NCBI GenBank assembly: GCA_963724135.1
Contig: CAVRTA010000005.1
Span: 545,795-609,794 of the forward strand
Source of the DNA: DATLGB01 sp963724135
GTDB taxonomy: Bacteria > Actinomycetota > Thermoleophilia > Solirubrobacterales > Solirubrobacteraceae
DNA length: 64,000 nt
Direction: 5' to 3'
Below the pieces are notes generated by a model that did no database searches, was not told where the DNA came from, and saw only the letters and a list, made by a program, of their open reading frames with translations. Positions within the stretch are counted from its first letter, which is position 1; each line of letters opens with the position of its first letter. This document shows positions 1 through 7,448 of the stretch, one piece after another. Made by a program: the position numbers and the translations under genes.

Positions 1-1371
1 GTATGAGGGACGTTCGCCTTGATCGTCTCCCACAGGCGGTCCACGTGCTCCGCGGTGGTGTGGGTCTGGCCGACGGAGATGCGGATGAAGCGGCGGTCTC
101 CGACCGTGCTGGGCGTCACCGCGGAGTGCCCGGAGGCGTTGATCGCTTCCGCGAGCGCGTCGGTGGCGTCGTCGCCGTCGACGTGGGCGAACGACAGCAG
201 CGCGAACGACGGCGGAGCGACGTGGAAGAGCTGCGGGTGGTCGTCGATGCGGATCGCGAGGTCGTCGGCCAGGCGGATGTGCTCGCCGATGTGGAAGCGC
301 AGCCCGTCGCCGCCGTAGTGACGGATCACCCACCACAGCTTGAGCGCGCGGAAGCGGCGGCCCAGCGGGACCTGCCAGTCGCGCAGGTCGACGACCTCGC
401 CGGAGTCGGTCGCCGCGTTGCGCAGGTACGGGGGCCGGTCGTCGAGCGCATCGTTGAGCGGCCTGCGGTCGGCGACGTAGAGCAGGTTGCAATCGAAGTT
501 GGTGAACATCCACTTGTGCGGGTTGACCGTGTAGCTGTCGACACGCTCGACCCCGCGCTGGCGCACGCGCTGATCGCGCAGGACCATCGCGGTCCCGGCC
601 CAGGCGGCGTCGACGTGGTGCCAGAGGCCGTGCTCGTCGGCGATGTCGGCGATCGCCTCGAGCGGGTCGACGGCGCCGGTGCCGGTGGTGCCGACGGCGC
701 TGGTCACGATCGCGGGCGCAAGGCCGTCGGCGCGGTCCCGCTCGATCGCCGCGCGCAGCGCGTCGGGATCGAGCGCGAACAGGTCATCGGTCGCCACGAG
801 CCGCACCGCGTGGTAGCCCGCGATGCGGGCGCCGCGAGCGACTGAGGAGTGCGCCTGCTCCGATGGTGTACGCCACGGCTCGCTCGTGCGTGCCGCGGGC
901 GACGACGTGCACGAGGTGCGTCGCGTCGGACGCGCTCATCTGGATCGAGCCGCCGCCCCGCCCGCTGCTCATCTTGAAGTGCTGCGGCAGCCCGAGGAGG
1001 TCCACCATCCACTCGACGACGCGGATCTCGATCTCCGTCGCCGCCGGGCTCGTCGCCCACAGCATCCCCTGCTGACCGAACGCAGCCGACGCGAGCTCGC
1101 CGAGGATCGCGGGGCCGGAGGCGTTGGCCGGGAAGTACGCGAACCAGCCGGGGGACTGCCAGTGGGTGAGGCCGGGGACGACCACCGCGTCGAGGTCGCG
1201 CATGATCGCCGCGAAGTCCTCGGGCTTGTCCGGCGGCGCCCCCGGTAGCTTCGCCGCTATCTCCCCGGGCTCGATGTCCGGCAGGATCGGCAGCTCTGCC
1301 ACGCGCGCCATGTAGTCGGCGATCCAGTCGATCAGCGCGTGCCCGTGCTCCCGGAAGGCCTCCGGGTCCAT
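1..1371 (-). pseudogene. Aromatic-L-amino-acid / tyrosine decarboxylase family (PLP), frameshifted, cut by left edge
   Basis: Group II PLP-dependent decarboxylase, which removes CO2 from aromatic amino acids to give amines. The start ATG at 1371 gives a typical N-terminus (MDPEAFREHGHALIDWIADY); GTG 1389 is an alternative. The first frame runs through the substrate-binding region (THWQSPGWFAYFP). Near 864 the frame must move by one base: removing one base restores T-S-E-Q-A-H-S-S followed by the rest of the fold. The second frame contains HHVDAAWAG and the PLP-lysine motif NPHKW (Lys codon 513-515) and continues past the left edge. The gene is therefore split by an apparent one-base insertion. 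Both parts are otherwise well conserved and free of stops, so a sequencing error or a very recent mutation is likely. Family assignment is confident; the exact substrate is not. Confidence 0.85.
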
Positions 1372-1426
1372 GTGGTAGCTCGACGTCACGCCGAGAGTTT
1401 CGCGCCTCTCGCGACTAGGACATCTA

Positions 1427-2311
1427 GTGGATGCAAAGTTCGCGAAGGCCGCCGCGATCGCGGCGACACAGCACGGCCGGATCACGACGGGGCAGTTGCA
1501 TGCGTGCGGGATCGGAAGAAGCGGCATCGAGAAGGGCGTCCGCGCGGGGCGTCTGCACCGCGTCCACGTCGGCGTCTACGCCCTCGGACACCGCGCGCCT
1601 TCGCGACTCGGCGACTGGATGGCCGCCGTATTGGCCTGCGGACCGCCCGCCTGGCTGAGCATCGGTCACGCCGCCGCCGCCCTCGGATTCCACGACCGGC
1701 CGGGACGGCTGATCGACGTCACCATCCCGGGACGAAACACCCGCCGGCGACCGGGCATCAACATCCACCACGGGCAGCTGGCGCCCTTCGAGGTCGGAAC
1801 CTGGCACAGCATCCCGATCACCAGCCCCTCGCGCACGATGGTCGATCTCGCGCATCAACTGCGCACTGAGGAGAGGATCACGTGGGCGCTGCGGCAGCTC
1901 GAGTTCAGGGGCCTGTACGACCAGAAGCTGCTCGAGCTCTCCAACAGCCGCCGTCCGAACCGCGTCCTTCGCCGCCTGCTCCTCGGGATCGAACCGACCC
2001 TCAGTCCGCTCGAGATCGCCTTCCTTCATCGCGTCGTTCGCCGGCACCACCTCCCCGCGCCGGACGTCAACGTCCGCCCGCTCGGCTTCCTCGTCGACTT
2101 CCTGTGGCCGGAAGCGATGCTGATCGTCGAAACCGACGGCGGCCAGCACGGCAATCCGCTCCAGCGCCAGGCCGACGCCGCCCGCGACGCGTTCCACGCC
2201 GACGCCGGCTACCTCACGCTGCGCTACCGCTGGTCCGACGTCCACGCGCACACCCGCACCGCCATCGAAATCGAGCGCCAGTTGCGACTGAGACATCTCC
2301 TGGATGTATGA
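1427..2311 (+). CDS. DUF559 / AbiEi-like domain protein
   Basis: 294 residues from a GTG start. The N-terminal ~70 residues resemble the winged-helix AbiEi-type antitoxin domain (GRITTGQLHACGIGRSGIEK, then RLHRVHVGVYALGH). The C-terminal third resembles the DUF559 fold, related to Vsr/restriction-type endonucleases (FLVDFLWPEAMLIVETDGGQ, with D/E-x-D residues and a later RYRWSDV). Such two-part proteins are common and often multicopy in actinobacteria; their function is not established. No partner toxin gene is adjacent, so a toxin-antitoxin role is not supported here. It is divergent from the decarboxylase and converges on the carboxylase alpha gene, with 7 bp between the stops. Confidence 0.75.
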   Translation: MDAKFAKAAAIAATQHGRITTGQLHACGIGRSGIEKGVRAGRLHRVHVGVYALGHRAPSRLGDWMAAVLACGPPAWLSIGHAAAALGFHDRPGRLIDVTIPGRNTRRRPGINIHHGQLAPFEVGTWHSIPITSPSRTMVDLAHQLRTEERITWALRQLEFRGLYDQKLLELSNSRRPNRVLRRLLLGIEPTLSPLEIAFLHRVVRRHHLPAPDVNVRPLGFLVDFLWPEAMLIVETDGGQHGNPLQRQADAARDAFHADAGYLTLRYRWSDVHAHTRTAIEIERQLRLRHLLDV

Positions 2312-2318
2312 GTCGCGA

Positions 2319-4226
2319 TTACTCGATGACGGCGAGGACGGCGCCCGCCTCGACCTGCGAGCCGGCGCTGACGCGCAGCTCCGTGACCGTGCCCGCCGCC
2401 GGGGCGGTGATCTCGTGCTCCATCTTCATCGCCTCGAGCACGAGCAGGGGCTGGCGCGCCTCGACGGCGGCGCCCTCCTCGACGCTCACCCGCAGCACGG
2501 TGCCGGGCATCGGGCTGGTGAGGCTCCCGGCGGCGAGCGCCTCGGCCGGGTCGGTGAAGCGCGGGACCTCGCGCAACGAGACCTGCCCCTCGGCCGTGTT
2601 GACGTGATCCCCCGAGACCACATACGTGCGGCGGACGCCGTCCAGCTCGAGGTCCACGCGGTCAGGCGTGCAGCCGTGCAACCGCGCCGCCACGGCCTCC
2701 CCCTCGATGAGCAGTTCGCCGAGGGCTCCGTGACGGTCGAGCCCGTAAGCGACGCCCACGCCCTCGTATTGCGCCAGCTGGAGCTGCGAGGGGTTGTTGC
2801 GCCAGCCCGACGGCAGTGACCCGAGCACGCGAGCCGAGGAGCGGCGCCCCGCCTGGCCCGCCAGCGCATGGGCGACGGCATACGGGCGCGGGTCGGCCAC
2901 AAGCGGCCCGGTGCAGTCGTGGCGCTCGAGGAAGCCCGTGTCGGCCTCGCCCGCCGCGAACTCGGCGTGGCGCAGGACGTTGACGAGGAAGTCGCGGTTG
3001 GTCGTCATCCCGTGCAGGCGGCCGCGGGCGAGCGCATCCGCGAGGCGCCCGGCCGCCTCGTCGCGCGTGCGCCCGTGCGCGACGACCTTGGCGATCATCG
3101 GGTCGTAGTGAGGGCCGATGACGCTCCCGCTCTCGACGCCCGTGTCCACGCGGACGCCCTCGATCTCGAACCGGGCCAGGGTTCCGGTGACGGGCAGGAA
3201 GTCGTTGGCCGGGTCCTCGGCGTACAGGCGCGCCTCGATCGCGTGGCCGTCGAGCGCCGGAGGGTCGGGGACGTGACCACCCTGGGCCACCGCCAACTGG
3301 AGCTCGACCAGGTCGAGCCCGGTGACCAGCTCGGTCACCGGGTGCTCGACCTGGAGCCGCGTGTTGACCTCGAGGAAGAAGAACTCGTCGCCGGCGAGCA
3401 GGAACTCGACCGTGCCGGCGTTGACGTAGCCGATCGCCTCGCCCGCCGCGACCGCCGCGGCCTCCATGCGCGCGCGGAGCTCGTCGTCCACCGCCGGCGA
3501 CGGCGACTCCTCGATCACCTTCTGGTGGCGGCGCTGCACCGAGCAGTCGCGCTCCCCGAGGGCGACTACGCGGCCGTGCGTGTCGCCCACGATCTGGATC
3601 TCCACATGGCGGGCTCGCGGCAGGTAGCGCTCGATGAACACGGTGTCGTCGCCGAAGGCCGCCTGCGCCTCGCGCCTGGCGGCCTCGAGCGCGGCGTCGA
3701 GGTCCTCGGCGCGCTCGACCAGGCGCATCCCCTTGCCGCCGCCGCCGGCGCTCGCCTTGACGAGCACAGGGAAGCTGTCGGCGCCCTCGGGCAGGATCGG
3801 AACGCCGGCCTGCCCCATGCGCTCACGGGCCTCGGTCTTCGACCCCATCGCGGCGATGGCCTCGGGCGTGGGGCCGATCCAGGTGATGCCCGCATCGGCG
3901 ACCGCGCGCGCGAAGTCCGCGTTCTCGGCCAGGAAGCCATAGCCGGGATGGATTGCGTCCGCGCCCGCGCGCCCCGCGGCGGCGACGATCGCCGCCGCGT
4001 CGAGGTAGCCGCGCGGGTCCGCGCCGAGGGCGATCGCGACGTCGGCCTCGCGCGCGAACAGCGCGTCCGCGTCGGGCTCGGTGTACACCGCGGCCGTGCC
4101 GATGCCCAGGCGACGGCACGTCGCGAAGACGCGCCGGGCGATCTCGCCCCGGTTGGCGACCAGGACGCGCGTGACGGACCGGGAAGGGCCGAAGGTCCCG
4201 GGCTGGTGTCCAGCGGAGCCGGTCAC
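2319..4226 (-). CDS. accA: Acetyl/propionyl-CoA carboxylase alpha subunit (biotin carboxylase + BCCP)
   Basis: 635-residue biotin-dependent carboxylase alpha chain. Visible in order: the biotin carboxylase N-domain (RVLVANRGEIARR, HPGYGFLAENADFA), the ATP-grasp glycine loop (SAGGGGKGMRLV), the catalytic region (FLEVNTRLQVEHPVTE), a BT linker, and a C-terminal biotinyl domain with the biotin-lysine motif EAMKMEH. It charges biotin with bicarbonate for carboxyl transfer to acyl-CoA, feeding malonyl- or methylmalonyl-CoA synthesis in the cytoplasm. GTG 4226 is chosen because it overlaps the TGA of the upstream beta gene by 4 bp, a translational-coupling arrangement. The symbol follows actinobacterial use (AccA-type fused alpha chain), not E. 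coli accA. Acetyl-, propionyl- and methylcrotonyl-CoA are not distinguished by sequence alone. Confidence 0.93.
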   Translation of the reverse strand: MTGSAGHQPGTFGPSRSVTRVLVANRGEIARRVFATCRRLGIGTAAVYTEPDADALFAREADVAIALGADPRGYLDAAAIVAAAGRAGADAIHPGYGFLAENADFARAVADAGITWIGPTPEAIAAMGSKTEARERMGQAGVPILPEGADSFPVLVKASAGGGGKGMRLVERAEDLDAALEAARREAQAAFGDDTVFIERYLPRARHVEIQIVGDTHGRVVALGERDCSVQRRHQKVIEESPSPAVDDELRARMEAAAVAAGEAIGYVNAGTVEFLLAGDEFFFLEVNTRLQVEHPVTELVTGLDLVELQLAVAQGGHVPDPPALDGHAIEARLYAEDPANDFLPVTGTLARFEIEGVRVDTGVESGSVIGPHYDPMIAKVVAHGRTRDEAAGRLADALARGRLHGMTTNRDFLVNVLRHAEFAAGEADTGFLERHDCTGPLVADPRPYAVAHALAGQAGRRSSARVLGSLPSGWRNNPSQLQLAQYEGVGVAYGLDRHGALGELLIEGEAVAARLHGCTPDRVDLELDGVRRTYVVSGDHVNTAEGQVSLREVPRFTDPAEALAAGSLTSPMPGTVLRVSVEEGAAVEARQPLLVLEAMKMEHEITAPAAGTVTELRVSAGSQVEAGAVLAVIE

Positions 4227-5821
4227 ATCCGGAAGACGCCGAAGCCGTCGGCGCCCCTCACCTCGGCGTTGTGCACGGCGCTGAGCGCGAGGCCCAGGAC
4301 CGTGCGCGTGTCGCGCGGGTCGATGATGCCGTCGTCGTAGCCGCGGCCCGAGTTCTGCAGCGCGGTCTGCTCGGCCTCGATCTGCGCTTCGACCGCGTCC
4401 CGCATCTGCCTGAGCTGCTCGTCGTCGACCTCGATGCCGCGCGCTTCTGCGCCCTGCCGCGCGACGATCTCGAGCACACCGGCGAGCTGCGCCGGACCCA
4501 TCACCGACGCCTGGGCGTTCGGCCACGAGAACAGGAACCGCGGGTCGTAGCCGCGGCCGCTCATCGCGTAGTTCGCGGCCCCGTAGGACCCGCCGACGAT
4601 CAGCCCGAGGTGCGGCACCGTGGAGTTGGAGACCGCGTTGATCATCAGCGCGCCGTGCTTGATGATCCCGCCCTGCTCGTAGTCCTTGCCGACCATGAAG
4701 CCGGTCGTGTTGTGGACGAAGACGAGCGGAACGTCCTTCTGGTTGGCGAGCTGGATGAACTGCGCCGCCTTCTGCGCCTCCTCGGAGAAGAGGATCCCGC
4801 GCGCGTTGGCGAGGATGCCGACGCGGTAGCCGTGGATCGATCCCCAGCCCGTCGTCAGCGCCGAGCCGTAGAGCGGCTTGAACTCGTCGTAGCGCGAGCC
4901 GTCGAGCACGCGGGCGAGCACCTCGCGCGGGTCGAACGGGACCTTCGGGTCGGCGGGGACGAGGCTGAGCAGGTCCTCCGGATCGAACAGCGGGTCGCGC
5001 GGGTCCTCCTGCGCCGGCGGCCCGAGCTTGCGCCAGTTGAGCTCGCGCACGATCTCGCGCCCGAGCCGGCACGCGTCCTGCTCGTCGACGGCCAGATAGT
5101 CGGCGAGCCCGGACCGCCGGGCATGCATCTCCGCGCCGCCGAGCGACTCGTCATCGGACTCCTCCCCCGTGGCCATCTTGACCAGGGGCGGGCCGCCGAG
5201 GAACACCTTCGCGCGTCCCTCGACGAACACCGTGTAGTCGCACATCCCCGGCACGTAGGCGCCGCCGGCCGTGGAGTTGCCGAACACCAGCGCGATCGTC
5301 GGGACGCCCGCGGCCGACAGCCGCGTCAGGTTGCGAAACGTCCGGCCGCCGGGGATGAAGAGGTCCGCCTGCGTCGGCAGGTCCGCGCCCCCCGACTCGA
5401 TCAGGTTGATGACCGGGAGCCGGTTGGTGAACGCGATCTCCTGCGCCCGCAGCGACTTGCGCAGCGTGAACGGGTTGCTCGTGCCGCCGCGCACCGTCGG
5501 GTCGCTCGCCCCGATCATGCACTCGACACCCTCGACCACCCCGATCCCGTTGACGTTCGACGCCCCGACGGGGAAGTCGGTGTGGTTGGCCATGAACGGG
5601 GCCAGCTCGAGGAAGGGCGAGTCGCGGTCGAGGAGAAGCTCGATCCGCTCCCGCGCGAGGAGCTTCCCGCGCTTGCGATGGCGCTCGATCTTCTCCGGCC
5701 CGCCGCCCTCTCGCGTCTTGGCCAGCAGTTCGTCGAGCTCCGCCAGCTTCTCGAGCATCGCCTCCCGGTTGGCCTGCGCGGCGGGCGCGGCGGGGTCGAG
5801 CGTCGACGCGAGCGCGGGCAC
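4223..5821 (-). CDS. Acyl-CoA carboxylase beta (carboxyltransferase) subunit
   Basis: 532 residues, the usual length for AccD/PccB/MccB-type carboxyltransferases. The N-half has GIGVVEGVECMIGASDPTVRGG and ESGGADLPTQADLF. The C-half has NARGILFSEEAQKAAQFI, NTTGFMVGKDYEQGGIIKHG and GGSYGAANYAMSGRGYDPRF, the two oxyanion-hole regions of the crotonase fold. The NSTAGGAYVPGMCDY stretch and the C-terminal DDGIIDPRDTRTVLG are most like methylcrotonyl/acyl-CoA carboxylase beta chains. It transfers the carboxyl group from biotin on the partner alpha chain. The stop overlaps the alpha start by 4 bp, so the two subunits are very likely made together. Confidence 0.92.
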   Translation of the reverse strand: MPALASTLDPAAPAAQANREAMLEKLAELDELLAKTREGGGPEKIERHRKRGKLLARERIELLLDRDSPFLELAPFMANHTDFPVGASNVNGIGVVEGVECMIGASDPTVRGGTSNPFTLRKSLRAQEIAFTNRLPVINLIESGGADLPTQADLFIPGGRTFRNLTRLSAAGVPTIALVFGNSTAGGAYVPGMCDYTVFVEGRAKVFLGGPPLVKMATGEESDDESLGGAEMHARRSGLADYLAVDEQDACRLGREIVRELNWRKLGPPAQEDPRDPLFDPEDLLSLVPADPKVPFDPREVLARVLDGSRYDEFKPLYGSALTTGWGSIHGYRVGILANARGILFSEEAQKAAQFIQLANQKDVPLVFVHNTTGFMVGKDYEQGGIIKHGALMINAVSNSTVPHLGLIVGGSYGAANYAMSGRGYDPRFLFSWPNAQASVMGPAQLAGVLEIVARQGAEARGIEVDDEQLRQMRDAVEAQIEAEQTALQNSGRGYDDGIIDPRDTRTVLGLALSAVHNAEVRGADGFGVFRM

Positions 5822-5879
5822 CGGGCGGCACCCTAACAGCGCGACTTCGCGCGCCGGGGCCGTGCCGGTGGGTGCTCGA

Positions 5880-6383
5880 TCAACGAAGCGCGGCGATCAG
5901 CTCGGCGGGGTCGAGGCGGTCGTCCGGATCGGTCGCGCGGTGCAGCAGCGCGATCTCCCCGTCGGCACGGACGGCGACGTCGGCGCCGAGACGCCGCATG
6001 TCGGCGCGCGTGGCCTTCGGCAGCTCGCCGGCGGCGAGCGCCTTCGCGCTGGCGACCACCGAGCGGCGACTCAAATCGAGCACTGAGATGCGAGTCGTCC
6101 CGAGCGGGTCATAGACCTTGCGGCTCGGGTCGGCGAGCACGTGCAGCGCCTCGGGGATCTTGCTGCCGCGGATCACGTCGAGCCTGGCGTTGAAGAGCAC
6201 GACGAGATCGGCGCCCAACGACTGCATCTCCTTCCTGGCCTCCGCGGCACGGCGGAGGTGGCGACGGCAGATGTTTCAGCCGGGGTGGCGCGCCAGATAG
6301 GCGATCCACGGCCGGCCGAGCATGTCGTCGAGCGTGACCATGCCACCGTCGGCCGATTCGAGCTCGAAGTCCGGGAACCGCAC
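5880..6383 (-). CDS. Thioredoxin-fold (AhpC/Prx-like) protein, candidate selenoprotein with in-frame TGA
   Basis: 167 residues if the in-frame TGA at 6278-6276 (codon 36) is read as selenocysteine. The N-part (RFPDFELESADGGMVTLDD, then IAYLARHPG) is the beta-strand/active-site lead-in of peroxiredoxin-like proteins. The TGA falls exactly where the redox cysteine is expected, giving U-N-I-C followed by RRHLRR. The C-part continues the fold without interruption (SLGADLVVLFNARLDVI, a VYDPLGTTRISVLDLS strand, and a late VRADGEIALLHR strand). A perfect 7-bp hairpin with a G-containing 6-nt loop lies 17 nt after the TGA. Start GTG 6383 sits 8 nt from a TAGGGT box. Alternatives are a Cys-to-stop mutation or two separate small ORFs. 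No selA/B/C/D is present in the window to confirm decoding. Confidence 0.7.
6239..6258 (-). promoter_or_regulatory. Candidate bacterial SECIS hairpin
   Basis: On the minus strand CCTCCGC (6258-6252) pairs perfectly with GCGGAGG (6245-6239) around the loop CGTGCC (6251-6246). The stem begins 17 nt after the in-frame TGA, and the apical loop begins 25 nt after it, with G as its second base. Bacterial SECIS elements characteristically lie just downstream of UGA inside the coding region with a G near the loop top, which this fits. GC-rich DNA forms hairpins easily, so the position and loop base are the main support. Confidence 0.5.
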
Positions 6384-6390
6384 GGCCCTG

Positions 6391-6416
6391 ACCCTACCGG
6401 TGCGCGGCCGTAGGGT
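6391..6416. promoter_or_regulatory. Symmetric divergent promoter (two TAGGGT -10 boxes)
   Basis: ACCCTA at 6391-6396 and TAGGGT at 6411-6416 form an inverted pair between the divergent genes starting at 6383 (minus) and 6428 (plus). Each box lies 8-12 nt from its start codon, suggesting leaderless or near-leaderless transcripts in both directions. This supports the chosen starts. No clear -35 boxes are seen. Confidence 0.4.
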
Positions 6417-6427
6417 TCGCGCTGAAC

Positions 6428-7441
6428 ATGGATCGCGATCTGGCCTTCGCCTACGCGTCGGGCCTGCTCGGGCGGGCGCTGGTGACGCTGCCCCGGCCGG
6501 TCCAGAGAACACTGGCGGGTCCGGTGCCACAGGTGGCGCAGGGGCTCGATCCCGGGGCGTGGCTGCTCGCGCGGGCAGGCGCGATCGCGGAGCGGATGGC
6601 GCAGGGGCGCCCGGCGCCCACGGTCGCGGACGGCCGCCGGCTCACGGCCGCGCAGTCGCGCTTCATGGCGCGGCGCGCGCTGAGGCCGGTGGCAACCGAG
6701 GACCTCGACCTGGACGGCCTCAGAGCGCGCCGGTACGTCCCGCAGGATCCTCTCCCCGCCGCACGGCTGGTCTTCTTCCATGGCGGCGGCTGGGTCAACC
6801 GCGACATCGAGACGCACGACCCGGCAGTTCGCAACGTCGCCGACCTGGCCGGTGTGGAGTGCCTCAGCGTCGAGTACCGGCGCGCGCCCGAGCACCCGTT
6901 CCCCGCCGCCGCGGACGACGCCTTCGCCGCCTACATGTCGATATGCCAGCGCTTTGGCGACGAGAAGGTGGCAGTCGGCGGCGACAGCGCGGGTGGGAAC
7001 CTCGCGGCGAGCGTGTGTGTGACCGCGCGCGACCGCGGTGAGCGCGTGCCCGACTTCCAGTGGCTGCTCTATCCCGCCGTCGATGCCAGCACCCGCTACC
7101 CGAGCACCGAGCTGTTCTCGACCGGCTTCTATCTGACCGAGGCGGCGATGGACCGCTACGAGGACCTCTACATACCGACGCAGGAGCTCAAGCGGGATCC
7201 GCGGGCGAGCCCGCTGCTCGCGGACGCCGCCGGCCTCCCGCCCGCCTATGTCGCCACTTCGATCGCCGATCCCCTCCGGGACGAGGGCGAGGCGTACGCG
7301 CACAAGCTCCGGGCGGCGGGTGTTCCCGCCACGATCCAGCGCTTCCCGCACCTGCACGGATTCCTCAACATGACGGCGCTGCGCTCCGCCCAGCACGCGG
7401 TCGCGGTGACCGCCGGTGCGCTGCGCGCCGGGCTGGCATGA
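6428..7441 (+). CDS. Alpha/beta hydrolase, hormone-sensitive-lipase type esterase
   Basis: 337-residue cytoplasmic esterase. The HGGGW oxyanion-hole motif starts at about His118, and the nucleophile motif GDSAGGN has Ser at about 187. The acid/base residues are probably in DPLRDEGEAYAHKL and the HLHGF motif, which is the standard order for the HSL (family IV) group. These enzymes hydrolyse short to medium acyl esters. The stop is 7 nt before the start of the downstream hydrolase/acyl-CoA-synthetase fusion, so the two probably form an operon for lipid or polyester turnover. The start follows the TAGGGT box by about 12 nt. Confidence 0.88.
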   Translation: MDRDLAFAYASGLLGRALVTLPRPVQRTLAGPVPQVAQGLDPGAWLLARAGAIAERMAQGRPAPTVADGRRLTAAQSRFMARRALRPVATEDLDLDGLRARRYVPQDPLPAARLVFFHGGGWVNRDIETHDPAVRNVADLAGVECLSVEYRRAPEHPFPAAADDAFAAYMSICQRFGDEKVAVGGDSAGGNLAASVCVTARDRGERVPDFQWLLYPAVDASTRYPSTELFSTGFYLTEAAMDRYEDLYIPTQELKRDPRASPLLADAAGLPPAYVATSIADPLRDEGEAYAHKLRAAGVPATIQRFPHLHGFLNMTALRSAQHAVAVTAGALRAGLA

Positions 7442-7448
7442 TCGTCCG

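Noticed and set aside
1427..2311. Toxin-antitoxin system from the AbiEi-like domain
   Set aside because: No AbiEii-type nucleotidyltransferase toxin is adjacent.
5880..6276. Treating the part after the TGA as an independent small gene starting at the internal ATG (6227)
   Set aside because: That protein would lack the active-site strand of its fold; continuity across the TGA is much better, though a nonsense mutation cannot be excluded.
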